This document shows positions 18,455 to 28,137 of a stretch of 64,000 nt of DNA, in pieces. A program made the translations under genes and the position numbers. The stretch comes from Gemmatimonas sp. (GTDB lineage Bacteria > Gemmatimonadota > Gemmatimonadetes > Gemmatimonadales > Gemmatimonadaceae): positions 26,589-90,588 of the forward strand of contig JAABRL010000013.1 in assembly GCA_011390935.1 (NCBI GenBank), in the 5' to 3' direction. Positions within the stretch are counted from its first letter, which is position 1. The number at the start of each line of letters is the position of its first letter. Below the pieces are notes generated by a model, which was not told the DNA's origin, made no database searches, and was given only the letters and a program-made list of their open reading frames with translations.

Positions 18455-20506
18455 TCAGCTGCTCGCGGCTGGTACCCCGGCAAGGCGACCGGCCACCACT
18501 TCGGCGATGTCCACCACCGGGACCTCGCTGCCGGCCGCGGTGAGGCCGTCGGTCATCATGGTCATGCAGAAGGGGCACGCGACCGCGATCTGGTCGGCGC
18601 CGGTCGCCAGCAGCTCCTCGGTGCGTTCCACGTTCACGCGCTTGCCCTGCGTTTCTTCCATCCACATGCGGCCGCCACCGGCGCCACAGCACAGGCCGCG
18701 GCTCTTGGTGCGTGGGGGTTCGACGAGCTGCACCACCGGCAGCGCCTTGCGCAGCGTGTTCCGCGGCGCGTCGTAGACGTCGTTGTAGCGACCGAGGTAG
18801 CACGAGTCGTGGTACGCCACCTTGAGTCGTTGGCCATGCTCGGTGTCGAGCGGTACGCGCCCGTCGGCGAGCAGGCGCTCGATGTACTCGGTGTGATGAA
18901 TGACCTCGTAGTGCCCGCCGAGGTCGGGAAACTCCTGCCCCATCTGGTGGAAACAGTGTGGGCAGAAGGTGACGATCGTCTTCACCTGATAGCCGTCCAG
19001 GGTTTCGATCACCCCCTTGGCGAGCATCTGGTACAGGTACTCGTTGCCCATGCGACGCGCGGGATCCCCGTGGCAGGTTTCCTCCTGCCCCAGGATCGCG
19101 AACTTCACGTTGGCGGCCTGCAGAATGCGTGCGAAGGCGACCGTGATCTTCTTGGCGCGGTCATCGAAGGAACCCATGCACCCCACCCAGAACAGAATGT
19201 CGGGGCGCTCCTCGCGCGCGGCGAGCTCGGCCATGGTGGGGATGTCCATCCCCTCGGCCCACTGCTCGCGATCGGATGCGCTGAAGGCCCACGGGCTACC
19301 GTTGCGTTCGAGTGACGTGAGGGCGCCCTGCGCCTCTTCGGGGAAGCGCGACTCCATGAGCACGAGGTCGCGGCGCAGCTCATTGATGATGTCGAGCTGA
19401 TCGATCGACACCGGGCACTCCTCCACACAGGCGCGGCAGCTGGTGCAGGCCCACAGCTCTTCCTCGGTGATCCAGTCGTCGAGCAGTCGTTTGTCGAGCA
19501 CGGCCTGCTGCTCCGCGGTGGCGGTGCCAGCGCCCACGGCATCGAGCACCGTGGCCTTTTCGGTGAGGCGGGCGCGCGTCTTCACCACGATCATGCGCGG
19601 CGAGAGCGTCTTGCCCGTGATGTTCGCGGGGCACGCCGCGGTGCAGCGTCCACACTCGGTGCACGAGTATCCGTCGAGCAGGTTCTTCCACGACAGGTGC
19701 TCCACATCGGCGGCGCCGAACTGCTCGGCGTCTTCCGCCTCCAGGTCCATGGGACGCATGGCCCCCTTTCGGCCCGGCCCCGACGTGTTGGAGAACCACG
19801 TGTTGAGCAGCGACGTGAGCACGTGCAGGTGTTTGGAGTACGGCAGGTAGTTGGCGAAGAAGAGCAGCCCGAGCGCGTGAATCCACCAGCTCGTGCGCCC
19901 GATGCCGTGCGCCACGCTCTCGCTCAGCCCCCCCATGGCGCGCGCGATGAGCCCCGAGAACAGGTGCCCGGTGGGCTCGCTCACGCCGGTGCGGATCTCG
20001 CCGGCGAACGAGAGCAGGAGCGTCACCATGAGCACCGTGATCATGCTCAGAATGAACAGTGCGTCGCCGCCATGCACCGGGTCGCCCGCAAAGCGTTTCG
20101 GCTTGATCACGAGGCGCCGATAGAACAGCCACATCACGGCCGTCAGCACGAGTCCGCAGAACAGCTCCTGCGACACGATGTACGTGACGTACAGCGGGCG
20201 CGGCAGCAGCCACGCGTAGCTGAAGCCATTCACCACACCCTGCACCAGAATCTCCAGGGCGCCGAGGGCCAGCACGCAGAAGCCCCAGAACACGAGGGCG
20301 TGCATTAGCCCGCCGAGCGGATCACGCAGAATCTTGGTCTGCGCGATACCGATGAGCAGGAAGTTTTTGGTGCGCTCGCCGGGGTGATCGGTGCGGTCTT
20401 CCGGATGGCCGATGAGGGCCCAGCGCCTGAGCCGAAGCGCACTGCGGGCAAAGAACGCACCCGCCGCGAGGAGGCAGAGAGCAAAAGCGATGTTGAGGGC
20501 GGTCAT
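18455..20506 (-). CDS. etfD: EtfD-like membrane Fe-S oxidoreductase (ETF:menaquinone oxidoreductase candidate)
   Basis: Protein of 683 residues. The N-terminal part (about residues 1-225) has five or six membrane helices of a NarI-like cytochrome b domain with several His. Then come two [4Fe-4S] ferredoxin motifs, [12 protein letters not shown] and [12 protein letters not shown], and two HdrD-type CCG domains with [25 protein letters not shown] and [11 protein letters not shown]. This architecture is that of membrane Fe-S proteins that take electrons from EtfAB and reduce quinone. etfBA lies 1.3 kb away with a near-identical promoter. The ATG at 20506 is about 7 nt from the -10 element, so the mRNA is probably leaderless. 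Confidence 0.87.
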   Translation of the reverse strand: MTALNIAFALCLLAAGAFFARSALRLRRWALIGHPEDRTDHPGERTKNFLLIGIAQTKILRDPLGGLMHALVFWGFCVLALGALEILVQGVVNGFSYAWLLPRPLYVTYIVSQELFCGLVLTAVMWLFYRRLVIKPKRFAGDPVHGGDALFILSMITVLMVTLLLSFAGEIRTGVSEPTGHLFSGLIARAMGGLSESVAHGIGRTSWWIHALGLLFFANYLPYSKHLHVLTSLLNTWFSNTSGPGRKGAMRPMDLEAEDAEQFGAADVEHLSWKNLLDGYSCTECGRCTAACPANITGKTLSPRMIVVKTRARLTEKATVLDAVGAGTATAEQQAVLDKRLLDDWITEEELWACTSCRACVEECPVSIDQLDIINELRRDLVLMESRFPEEAQGALTSLERNGSPWAFSASDREQWAEGMDIPTMAELAAREERPDILFWVGCMGSFDDRAKKITVAFARILQAANVKFAILGQEETCHGDPARRMGNEYLYQMLAKGVIETLDGYQVKTIVTFCPHCFHQMGQEFPDLGGHYEVIHHTEYIERLLADGRVPLDTEHGQRLKVAYHDSCYLGRYNDVYDAPRNTLRKALPVVQLVEPPRTKSRGLCCGAGGGRMWMEETQGKRVNVERTEELLATGADQIAVACPFCMTMMTDGLTAAGSEVPVVDIAEVVAGRLAGVPAASS

Positions 20507-20512
20507 GTCGCG

Positions 20513-20541
20513 AAGCTAGGGTGCGGTCACGGCGGGGACAA
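20513..20541 (-). promoter_or_regulatory. Promoter of etfD
   Basis: On the minus strand TTGTCC (20541-20536), 17-nt spacer, TAGCTT (20518-20513). It nearly matches the etfB promoter in both hexamers and in the CC preceding TAGCTT. The predicted start point coincides with the ATG at 20506. Confidence 0.6.
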
Positions 20542-20684
20542 CCCGGTTGCGAGCTGATCGTGCATGCCCCCCGCAGCACGTGCGGTGTGGCTCCGGTGAC
20601 TCACCGCGCCAGTACTCGTCATCATCACAACATCCCGCCCTCCTTCACTCGCGTCACCGCGAGCTCTATCGCCCGCACGCCGCC

Positions 20685-21188
20685 ATGCTGTTTCCCCGTC
20701 CTGCCCACCGCCCCGGCGCCGAGCCGTACCGTCGACGGGCGCTTGCCTTGCCCTCTCGGATCGGCTTCACGCTGATCGAGCTCCTCGCGGTCGTGGCCCT
20801 GCTGGGGCTGCTCGCCACGCTCGCCTCACCGAAGCTGCGGCTCGCGGTCGACAAGGCCAAGGAAGTGAAGGCGATCAGTGACCTGAAGGCGATCGCCGTG
20901 GAGCTCGCGAACATGGAGACGCTGCCGGCCACGCTCGACGGCATCGGCTGGGGCGGCCGACTGGACCCGTGGGAGCGCCCGTATGTGTACGTGCCGTTCG
21001 GCGCGGGACCGGGCGTACCGGCGGGCGCCCGCACCGATCGCTTCTCGATTCCGCTGAATACGCGTTACGACCTGTACAGCGTGGGGCGCGACGGCGGGAC
21101 CTCGCAGTCGCTGGGGGCGGGCAGCAGCATGGATGATCTGGTGGTCGCGAACGATGGTGGCTTCGTGGGCCACGGCAAGGCCTACTGA
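20685..21188 (+). CDS. Prepilin-type N-terminal cleavage/methylation domain protein (GspG-like)
   Basis: Protein of 167 residues with a type IV prepilin signature: a basic leader ending in Gly, then FTLIELLAVVALLGLLATLA, so prepilin peptidase would cut between G and F and Glu+5 is conserved. The globular part has WGGRLDPWERPYVYVPFG and YDLYSVGRDGG, typical of GspG-type major pseudopilins (D-P-W-G and YDL-S-G-DG). The usual C-terminal aspartates that bind calcium in GspG are partly recognisable. No other type II secretion or pilus gene is present here, apart from the overlapping-context gene just downstream. Confidence 0.88.
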   Translation: MLFPRPAHRPGAEPYRRRALALPSRIGFTLIELLAVVALLGLLATLASPKLRLAVDKAKEVKAISDLKAIAVELANMETLPATLDGIGWGGRLDPWERPYVYVPFGAGPGVPAGARTDRFSIPLNTRYDLYSVGRDGGTSQSLGAGSSMDDLVVANDGGFVGHGKAY

Positions 21189-21189
21189 C

Positions 21190-21786
21190 GTGTCGTCGGC
21201 ACCGCAGGAAGAGTGGGAGGACCAGCTGCTGGTCTCCGAGTCGAGAACGACTCCCGTCGCGACGCCGAGCGACGTGCCGGCGATCACGGCGCGCCGCCTG
21301 AACCCGCACGGGACGGAGGCCGCCGAGGCGCGGAAGCGGCGCGACGAGGCGATCGCTCGCGCCGGACGTGCGTCCGCGCGGGGGCGTCGCGCAGGGAACC
21401 CGGCGCTGCTCGCGCTCGGCGCGGCGTCGTTGGCCGCAACGGCATGGCTGACCTTCGCCGACGACACTGTGCGGGAGCCCGCCCCGAGCGCCCTCCTCGG
21501 CGAATGGACGCCGGTCCACCCCGACTATGCGGGCGCCGGTTTGGCGTTCACGCCGTCGACGATCACGATCGCCGCACCCTCGGGCGAGCGGTCGACGCAC
21601 CCGATCGAGTCGCTGCGTACGACGGCTGAGGGTGGCGGTTTGCTGCTGGAGCTGACGTATCCGTCTCCGGACGGCCCAGTGAGCCTGCGCGCGACATTGG
21701 AGAACGACGCAGCCCCACCGCGGCTCGTGTTCGAGCACCCGGTGGGGCTGGTGTGGGAACGCGTGGCGGCCCCTGCGTCGCCCTGA
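21190..21786 (+). CDS. Single-pass membrane protein of unknown function, paired with the prepilin
   Basis: Protein of 198 residues, family not recognised. The GTG at 21190 starts 1 nt after the prepilin stop. An N-terminal cytoplasmic segment of about 70 residues is rich in Arg/Ala (ARKRRDEAIARAGRAS). One membrane helix follows (NPALLALGAASLAATAWL), then an exported 100-residue domain with SALLGEWTPVHPDYAGAG and ITIAAPSGERSTH, a beta-rich pattern like small lipocalin-type DUFs. Its tight coupling suggests a role with the pseudopilin. Convergent with etfA, 19 nt apart. Confidence 0.6.
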   Translation: MSSAPQEEWEDQLLVSESRTTPVATPSDVPAITARRLNPHGTEAAEARKRRDEAIARAGRASARGRRAGNPALLALGAASLAATAWLTFADDTVREPAPSALLGEWTPVHPDYAGAGLAFTPSTITIAAPSGERSTHPIESLRTTAEGGGLLLELTYPSPDGPVSLRATLENDAAPPRLVFEHPVGLVWERVAAPASP

Positions 21787-21805
21787 GGCGACGCTCACAC
21801 AAAGG

Positions 21806-22792
21806 TTACGACGCCTTCGCTGCCTTCACTGCCGCCGTAAGGGCCGGCATGACGTCGAACACGTCGCCCACGATGCCGTAGTCGGCGATCTTGAAGATGG
21901 GGGCGTCCTTGTCCTTGTTGATGGCCACGATCGTGCGTGAGGTGCGCATGCCGGCGAGGTGCTGGATGGCGCCTGAGATGCCGACCGCGATGTAGAGATC
22001 GGGGCTCACATTGCGACCCGTCTGGCCGATCTGATCGCTGTGCGGACGCCATCCGTCATCCGTCACGGCGCGCGTCGCGCCGACCGCGGCGTTTCCAAAT
22101 GCTTCGGCGAGGTCGTCGCACAGCTTGAAGTGCTCGGCGGCCTTGAGACCGCGACCACCAGCCACCACCACGGGGGCATCACCGAGATCGATCTTGTCGG
22201 TGTTGCCCTGCTTGAGCTCGACCACCTTCACGCGCGACGCCGACGGATCAACGGCCGACGAGATGGCCTGGATGGCCAGCGGGCGTGCATCGGGTACCGG
22301 CTGGAACGCCGCCGGGCGTACCGAGAGCAGCGCCGGTGCGCCACTGAGTGCAAGCGTGGCGACCACCTTGCCGTTGTTGATCGGGTGCTGACCGACCACC
22401 GCACTGCCTTCAACGGCGAACCCGGTGAGGTCGGGCGCGAGCCCCACACCGAGACGTGCGGCGACACGCGCCGACAGATCGCGGCCGTGCGACGTGGCGC
22501 TGAACACGCCGTACGCATACGCACCACCCTGCAGCTGCTGCGCGATGGTGGCGGTGAGCGCCTCGGGGTTGTTGAGCGCAAAACCGTCATGCTCCAGCAC
22601 GAGCACCTTGTCGGCGCCATGCTGTGCGAGTGCATCGGCCTTGGCGCCAATGCCGGCTCCACCGGCGAGCAGCACATGGACATCACCGCCGCCGGACTGC
22701 GCAGCGAGCGTGCGGGCCGCCGTGACCGCTTCAAGCGCGACCTTGCGCAGGTCACCCGCGCGGGCTTCGGCAATTACGAGAACGTTGGCCAT
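21806..22792 (-). CDS. etfA: Electron transfer flavoprotein alpha subunit
   Basis: FAD-binding large subunit of ETF, which collects electrons from acyl-CoA dehydrogenases. The N-terminal domain begins [13 protein letters not shown]. The C-terminal FAD domain has the signature [44 protein letters not shown] and [10 protein letters not shown], then [20 protein letters not shown]. Length 328 aa is standard. Starts 2 nt after the etfB stop; the two are one transcription unit. Confidence 0.97.
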   Translation of the reverse strand: MANVLVIAEARAGDLRKVALEAVTAARTLAAQSGGGDVHVLLAGGAGIGAKADALAQHGADKVLVLEHDGFALNNPEALTATIAQQLQGGAYAYGVFSATSHGRDLSARVAARLGVGLAPDLTGFAVEGSAVVGQHPINNGKVVATLALSGAPALLSVRPAAFQPVPDARPLAIQAISSAVDPSASRVKVVELKQGNTDKIDLGDAPVVVAGGRGLKAAEHFKLCDDLAEAFGNAAVGATRAVTDDGWRPHSDQIGQTGRNVSPDLYIAVGISGAIQHLAGMRTSRTIVAINKDKDAPIFKIADYGIVGDVFDVMPALTAAVKAAKAS

Positions 22793-22794
22793 GA

Positions 22795-23547
22795 TCAGAG
22801 CACCTTCGCTTCAGTCTGGAGGAGACGGACGAGTTCGGGGACCGCATCGGCCCCTTCACCCACGATGCGGCCGGCGGCGCGCTCCGGCGGCAGCGCCATG
22901 CGCGGCACGGTGACGGTCTGCTCGCCGAGTGCGGCGGGCTTCACGTCGAGCGGCTTCTTCTTGGCCGCCATGATGCCCTTGAGCGACGGGAGCCGCTCCT
23001 TGTTGAGGCCGTCATCGATGGTGAGCACGGCCGGCAGCGGAAACTCGACCACTTCAGTCGCTCCCTCGAGCACGCGCTCGGCGCGCCCGGTGGGACCTGC
23101 GATGTCGAGCTTGAAGACGTTGGTGACGACGGGCAGGCCGAGCAGCTCAGCGACCATCGGACCGGTCATCTGGTTCATGGAATCGATCGCGATGCGGCCG
23201 AAGAGCACGAGGTCGAAGCCGCCGTCCTTCAGTTCGGCGGCGAGGGCACGCGCCACGGCGAGGCCGTCGTACACGCGCGCGTCGGTTTCGAGCAGGGTGC
23301 CGGAGTCGGCGCCCATGGCCATGGCCTTGCGGATCTGCTCCTGCGCCGCGTTGGGGCCGAGGCAGAGCACATGCACTGAACCCGCGCCGGCCTTCTCCTT
23401 GAGCTGGAGGGCGGCTTCGATGGCCCAGAGGTCGAAGTCGTTGATGTCGTACTTGAGGCCCGCTTCGTCGTACCGGGAGCCGTCCGCCGTGATGGCGAAC
23501 TTCACTTCCATGACGGGGACGCGCTTGATGCACACCGCAATCTTCAC
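22795..23547 (-). CDS. etfB: Electron transfer flavoprotein beta subunit
   Basis: Small ETF subunit of 250 residues. Typical segments are IAVCIKRVPVMEVKF, DFDLWAIEAALQLKEK, CLGPNAAQEQIRKAMAMGAD, DLVLFGRIAIDSMNQMTGPM and LPAVLTIDDGLNKERLPSLKGIM, the recognition loop region. The start is GTG at 23547 with GGAG 8 nt upstream. Its 5' region carries a TTGCCC/TAGCTT promoter and a CRP-type palindrome just downstream of the -10, a position expected for repression. Confidence 0.97.
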   Translation of the reverse strand: MKIAVCIKRVPVMEVKFAITADGSRYDEAGLKYDINDFDLWAIEAALQLKEKAGAGSVHVLCLGPNAAQEQIRKAMAMGADSGTLLETDARVYDGLAVARALAAELKDGGFDLVLFGRIAIDSMNQMTGPMVAELLGLPVVTNVFKLDIAGPTGRAERVLEGATEVVEFPLPAVLTIDDGLNKERLPSLKGIMAAKKKPLDVKPAALGEQTVTVPRMALPPERAAGRIVGEGADAVPELVRLLQTEAKVL

Positions 23548-23571
23548 CGCGCTCGCTCCATGCTGTGGGTG

Positions 23572-23591
23572 CTTGTGAACGAAATCACAAG
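23572..23591. promoter_or_regulatory. CRP-type palindromic operator upstream of etfB
   Basis: CTTGTGA-ACGAAA-TCACAAG, a perfect 7-bp inverted repeat whose core TGTGA-N6-TCACA equals the CRP consensus. Its centre is about 8 nt downstream of the predicted start point. The same 7-6-7 motif, with one mismatch, precedes the atp operon (57252-57271). Confidence 0.6.
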
Positions 23592-23595
23592 GTCA

Positions 23596-23624
23596 AAGCT
23601 AGGACGGTGCGCGAACGGGGGCAA
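23596..23624 (-). promoter_or_regulatory. Promoter of etfBA
   Basis: On the minus strand TTGCCC (23624-23619), 17-nt spacer, TAGCTT (23601-23596), then TG. Closely matches the etfD promoter. Predicted 5' leader about 42 nt. Confidence 0.55.
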
Positions 23625-23663
23625 TGCGACGGTGGCGTCATGTTTTGGCCGCGTCACGCCATG

Positions 23664-23697
23664 AAAAACCGGGCCGCCCCCGAAGGGACGGCCCGGT
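23664..23697 (-). terminator. Intrinsic terminator after the susD-like gene
   Basis: On the minus strand ACCGGGCCG...CGGCCCGGT forms a stem of about 12 bp with a TTCG loop, followed by a T-run (23668-23664), 22 nt after the susD-like stop codon. Confidence 0.8.
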
Positions 23698-23719
23698 GGT
23701 TCGCGGGATCGAGGCGGGG

Positions 23720-25036
23720 CTACGGAAAGTTGGGGTTGGCGAAGCGCTCCACATCGGGCAGCGGCCAGCAGCGCTGATCGCCGTAAATGCCGCCCTTGCT
23801 GTACGCTACGCCTGCGGCGGGCACCTGTGGCAACGACTTGCGGTTCATGTCGAACCAGCGATTGCCCTGCAGCCAGAGCTCGCGGTTGCGCTCCTCGATG
23901 ACCGTGGCATCGAACGCCGCGATCTCTGCGGCCGACAGCGGCGGCAGCTCCACGCCGGCCCGGGCGCGCAACCCATTCAGAATGGCCACACCCTCACCAG
24001 CCCCACGCACTTCGGCGAGAATGAGACGCGCCTCGATCCCCGTGGCGATCGGGGTGCCCGTGGTGAGCGAGCCGTACTTCTGCTGGGTCCACAGGCGGTT
24101 GATCTGGTCGGTCGTGTTGCGGCCGCCATCCACCGCGCGCACGCGGGGGTCGGGGACGCCGCCGATGGTCATGGCGCGATACGGCGCCGCCACGCTCACA
24201 CCGAAGACCTGATTGTTCTGCGCGAAGATGCGATTGTTGCGCGCGTCTGCGTTGAGATCGTGCGTGGCGTTGAACACGAAGTCCTGCGGCACGAGCGCCG
24301 CATCGGTGGCCGCCCCCGCGCCGTCGCCCTTGCCAAGCAACGCCCGCGCCCGACCGACACGCGCCAGGTTCACGAGCGCGGCATCGTTAGCCGCTTGGGC
24401 CGCGGTGAGCGCCTTCGTGAATCGCACGGCCGCCGAATCGAACGCCTGCGCGGGCGTGAGTCCCGGGCCCAGATCGATCACGCATTCGCAGAACCCTTCG
24501 GCGAGCAGCACGATCGAAAAGCCCGCCATGGCCGCGTTGCGGGCGATCAGCCGCTGGCGGTTGGACACCTCGGCGTCGGTCCACCCTTCGAGCAGGCGCA
24601 CGGCCTGATCGTTGGTGAAGCGCGCCACATTGAGCGGCGTATAGACACCAATACCGACGCACCCGGTGGACGCGTACAGCGCCTGATTGGCTTCGATGTC
24701 GCGCCGATCGTACGACCAGCGCGCCGCGGTTTGTGTGCCCTCCACGAGTTCACCGGCCGCGAGCCCGCTGGCGATGATGTAGCCGCCTTGGGCGCATTCG
24801 AAGTCGGCGACCGCCGAGGTCGAGATGAGGGAGGCGTTGGCGGGCACCAGGAAGTTCGACTCCGCCAATCGGCTCGGCGAGTTCACGGTGAGCAGGCGAT
24901 CGACGGTGTCGCACGCCGTGGTGCCGAGCAGTGCGAGGGCCGCGAGGCTGGCGATCACGGACCGACGACGGCTGCGAGGTCCCGTCGCGGCGGTGCCGGA
25001 CCGGCCGGACACGGTTGCGGAAAGATGGGTTCGCAT
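23720..25036 (-). CDS. SusD/RagB family outer-membrane nutrient-binding lipoprotein
   Basis: Partner lipoprotein of the SusC-type receptor encoded just upstream. The signal peptide ends in the lipobox LLGTTAC, and the mature protein begins CDTVDRLLTVNSPSRLAES. TPR-like helical segments follow (AEGFCECVIDLGPGLTP, AVRFTKALTAAQAANDAALVNLARVGRARALLG), and the C-terminal SusD signature is EERNRELWLQGNRWFDMNR. Start ATG 25036. Four Cys in the mature part are unusual and may form disulfides. No glycan-degrading gene is adjacent, so the ligand is unknown. A T-tailed hairpin ends the unit. Confidence 0.85.
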   Translation of the reverse strand: MRTHLSATVSGRSGTAATGPRSRRRSVIASLAALALLGTTACDTVDRLLTVNSPSRLAESNFLVPANASLISTSAVADFECAQGGYIIASGLAAGELVEGTQTAARWSYDRRDIEANQALYASTGCVGIGVYTPLNVARFTNDQAVRLLEGWTDAEVSNRQRLIARNAAMAGFSIVLLAEGFCECVIDLGPGLTPAQAFDSAAVRFTKALTAAQAANDAALVNLARVGRARALLGKGDGAGAATDAALVPQDFVFNATHDLNADARNNRIFAQNNQVFGVSVAAPYRAMTIGGVPDPRVRAVDGGRNTTDQINRLWTQQKYGSLTTGTPIATGIEARLILAEVRGAGEGVAILNGLRARAGVELPPLSAAEIAAFDATVIEERNRELWLQGNRWFDMNRKSLPQVPAAGVAYSKGGIYGDQRCWPLPDVERFANPNFP

Positions 25037-25041
25037 GAGCG

Positions 25042-28000
25042 TCAGAAGTTGAGGTTGACCGTGGTGACGAACTGACGGAGCTGCGGCAGCACGTTCTGCT
25101 CCCACTGGCCGAATCCGCCGCGGCCGCCGCCGTTGAACGAGGCCTCGGGCTCGATGCCGGGGAAGCTCGTCCACAGGCCGAGGTTGCGACCCGCCACCGT
25201 CACGGTGGCGCGCGTCGAGCGCAACGCACGTGCGACCGACCGAGGCAGCGTGTAGGTGGCCGAGAGCTCACGGAAGCGCGTGAAGCTGGCGTCCTGAATG
25301 AGCGTGTTCGTGAATGCGGTGCCCCCCTGCGCTTCGGCGACCAGCACGGGGTCGAAGTTTTCCGGGAAGTAGTTGATCTCGCACAGCGCGAACAGGTTGC
25401 AGCGCACGCGCTGGTTGCCGTCGAGCTTGCTGTACCCACCGCGGTAGTCGAAGAACGCGTTGAAGCGCAGATCCTTGAACAGCGTGAGGCCGATGCCGAC
25501 CGAGCCTTCACGCGTGGGCACCGAGTTGCCGGCGAACAGGCGCGGCGCCTGCGCGCAGTCCATAGCGCCGCCATTCCCGTCAGCACACTGGATGTTGACG
25601 GCACGGCGCGTGACCGGATCGAACTCGGCACTTACGAGCCGACGATCGAACCAGGCCCCGGGCGCGTATCCGACCACATGCTGTTCGGTGGCCGAGAGAT
25701 TGATGCGCTCGTTGGCGCCGAGGTTCGCGATCTCATACTCGAGCGTGCTGCCATTGATCGTGAAATCGAGCCCGATGTTCTCGCGATTGATCGCCTGGTA
25801 GCGAATCAGCCACTCGAGTCCGCGACGATCGACGCGACCGGCGTTGAACAGCTGCTCCCCCGGGAACCCCGACGACGGCGGCGCCAGTCGCGACAGGATG
25901 GCATCGCGCGTGTTGCCGTTGAAGTACGTGACGTCGAGTCCGAGGCGATCCTGGAAGAGGCCGGCATCGAAGCCGAGCTCGAGCTCGGTGCTCACTTCGG
26001 GGCCAAGGTCCGGGTTGCCCGCGTTGGCCGGTGTGAGGAATCCGCCCTGTGCGCCATAGGTCCGCGTGGCGTCGAACGCACCCGGCTGCTGACCGCTTCC
26101 GCCGTACGCCGCACGCAGTCGCAGCTGATCGACGAACCCGGGTAGCTTGACCGACGGCTCTTCGCTGATCACGTACGAGAGGCTGAACTTCGGATACGTG
26201 ATGATGTCGAAGTTCGTACCGAACGCCGAGTTGTCATCGGCGCGCACGGCCGCCGTGAAGAACAGGCGGTTGTTCCAGATGAGCTGCTGCTGCAGGAAGC
26301 CGCCCACCGTGTTGTTCTCGAAGACTTCATCGCCGGTGACGTTGCGAACGGCCGCGGCGGCAAGCGATACGAGACCGGCCGCCGGGAAGCCATTGGCCGA
26401 GGCCGCGCGGAAGAGCGACTTGCGGCCGAAGAACTGGCCGCCGGCCGACGACACGCTACGCCATCCTTCCGTGAGCTTGAAGTCGAGATTACCGAGGTAG
26501 TCGAACGTGGTGACCGTGACATCCCGCGTGGAGACCGCCATCGAGCCACCGGTCGGCAAGCCGGCACCGGAGAACGCGGCGTAACGCGCCGCGAGCGGAT
26601 CGTTGCGCGGCGTGAGCGCCTGATTGTCTTCCGCCAGTCGGTCCACACCAAGGATGAGCCGCTGATTGAACCAGCTGGAAGCGCGGTTTGTGAGCGTCAC
26701 GCTACCTGTGAAGCGATCGGCGTCCTGGAAGTTGTTGTAGGCCTGGTAGTACACGTCCGGCGGGCCGGAGCGGAACCCGAGCTGCGGGTTGCCCGCGTTG
26801 CGCCCGGAGAACAGGAAGCCCGGTGAGGAGAACAGCGTGCCCCACACGGCGCCGCCACCGCCCGCTTCGAAGGGCAGATATGTGCGGCCCGTGGTGTACC
26901 CCATGGACGCCTGCACATCCCACTTCTCGCTCGGCGTGGCCGAGACATTGACTCGCAGATTCGTGCGATGCAGGCGATTGACCGGCTCCGCGCCCTGATT
27001 CTCCTCGTACCCGCCGCCCATGTAGTAGCGCAACGTCGGCGTACCGCCACTGACGCTCATCTGGAGATCCTGCATGATGCCCGCTTCGAAGATCTGACGC
27101 CCGAAGTTGGACTGGAGCGAATCGTTGAGCTGGCGCGTCGAGAGACTCACCGTGTCGAACGCGGTGGTGCTGCCGGCGACCGGGACGCGTCCCCAGTTGT
27201 CGGGGAAACGATCGCGCCAATCGGGCACCCAGTTCGAGCCCATGCGGAAGGTCGTGTTCCACACCGGACGGCCCGCGGCCCCCTTCTTGGTGATGATCTG
27301 GATCACACCGGCGGCGGCCTCGGTGCCGTACAGCGTGGCCGCGGCCGGCCCCTTGATCACCTCGAGGCTCTCGATGTCATCGGGGCTGAAGTCGTTCCAG
27401 CGCGAAATCGACTGCGAGCCGAAGCCCTGCGTGGTGGGGCCGGAGGCCTGCGTGTTGTCCACGCGCACGCCGTCCACGAAGATGAGCGGGTTGTTGTTCA
27501 GGGAGAGCGAGGAGGCACCTCGCACGCGAATGCGGGCGCCCGTCCCCACCTGCCCCGAGCTGGCCACCACGCTCACGCCCGAGGCGCGGCCGGTGAGCAG
27601 ATCCTGAAAGTTGTTGATCGGCTGCGTGGCCACGATGTCGGAGGCCTTCACGGTGGAGACGGCGTTGCCGATGGCGCGCTTTTCGGCGACGCCGGCCGTG
27701 CCGGTTACCACCAGGCCGCTCAGCTCGAGTGCACGCTCCGTGAGCACGACGCGCACATCGCTGGCACCGATCGTCGCCGTGACCGTGCGCGGCTGGAAGC
27801 CGATTCGGCGCACGGTGAGGTCCACCTGGCCGGCGCCGGCAATCCCGACGAGCCGAAAGCGACCCGCCGCGTCGGTGGTGCCGCCCGTCGCGGCCTGCCC
27901 TTCGACGACCACCTGCGCGTCACTGATCGGGGTCCCGCGCTCACTGACCACCGTGCCCGCGATGACGCCACCGGTTTGCGCTCGCGCGACGGCCGGGGGA

Positions 28001-28137
28001 GCGAGGAGGGCGACGGTGAGCGCGAGGGCCGCACCCAGGCGGGTTCGCACGCCTCGCGGCCTGAACGTTCGTGGGACGGGGAACGGGTGTCGCGCGTCGT
28101 GATCCGACGGCAAACCCTTGCTGAACACGTGCAGCAT
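25042..28137 (-). CDS. SusC/RagA family TonB-linked outer-membrane receptor
   Basis: Protein of 1031 residues importing a ligand captured by the SusD partner, powered by TonB. After the signal peptide (GAALALTVALLAPPAVARAQ) comes a carboxypeptidase-regulatory-like domain (VIAGTVVSERGTPISDAQVVV...), then the plug with SGLVVTGTAG, GRASGVSVVASSGQVG and the FVDGVRVDN motif. A 22-strand barrel ends in a Phe-terminated strand (FVTTVNLNF). The family DVE box reads DDIESLEVIKGPAAATLYG. The ATG at 28137 has TTGGAGG 7 nt upstream. susD starts 5 nt after its stop. Confidence 0.94.
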   Translation of the reverse strand: MLHVFSKGLPSDHDARHPFPVPRTFRPRGVRTRLGAALALTVALLAPPAVARAQTGGVIAGTVVSERGTPISDAQVVVEGQAATGGTTDAAGRFRLVGIAGAGQVDLTVRRIGFQPRTVTATIGASDVRVVLTERALELSGLVVTGTAGVAEKRAIGNAVSTVKASDIVATQPINNFQDLLTGRASGVSVVASSGQVGTGARIRVRGASSLSLNNNPLIFVDGVRVDNTQASGPTTQGFGSQSISRWNDFSPDDIESLEVIKGPAAATLYGTEAAAGVIQIITKKGAAGRPVWNTTFRMGSNWVPDWRDRFPDNWGRVPVAGSTTAFDTVSLSTRQLNDSLQSNFGRQIFEAGIMQDLQMSVSGGTPTLRYYMGGGYEENQGAEPVNRLHRTNLRVNVSATPSEKWDVQASMGYTTGRTYLPFEAGGGGAVWGTLFSSPGFLFSGRNAGNPQLGFRSGPPDVYYQAYNNFQDADRFTGSVTLTNRASSWFNQRLILGVDRLAEDNQALTPRNDPLAARYAAFSGAGLPTGGSMAVSTRDVTVTTFDYLGNLDFKLTEGWRSVSSAGGQFFGRKSLFRAASANGFPAAGLVSLAAAAVRNVTGDEVFENNTVGGFLQQQLIWNNRLFFTAAVRADDNSAFGTNFDIITYPKFSLSYVISEEPSVKLPGFVDQLRLRAAYGGSGQQPGAFDATRTYGAQGGFLTPANAGNPDLGPEVSTELELGFDAGLFQDRLGLDVTYFNGNTRDAILSRLAPPSSGFPGEQLFNAGRVDRRGLEWLIRYQAINRENIGLDFTINGSTLEYEIANLGANERINLSATEQHVVGYAPGAWFDRRLVSAEFDPVTRRAVNIQCADGNGGAMDCAQAPRLFAGNSVPTREGSVGIGLTLFKDLRFNAFFDYRGGYSKLDGNQRVRCNLFALCEINYFPENFDPVLVAEAQGGTAFTNTLIQDASFTRFRELSATYTLPRSVARALRSTRATVTVAGRNLGLWTSFPGIEPEASFNGGGRGGFGQWEQNVLPQLRQFVTTVNLNF

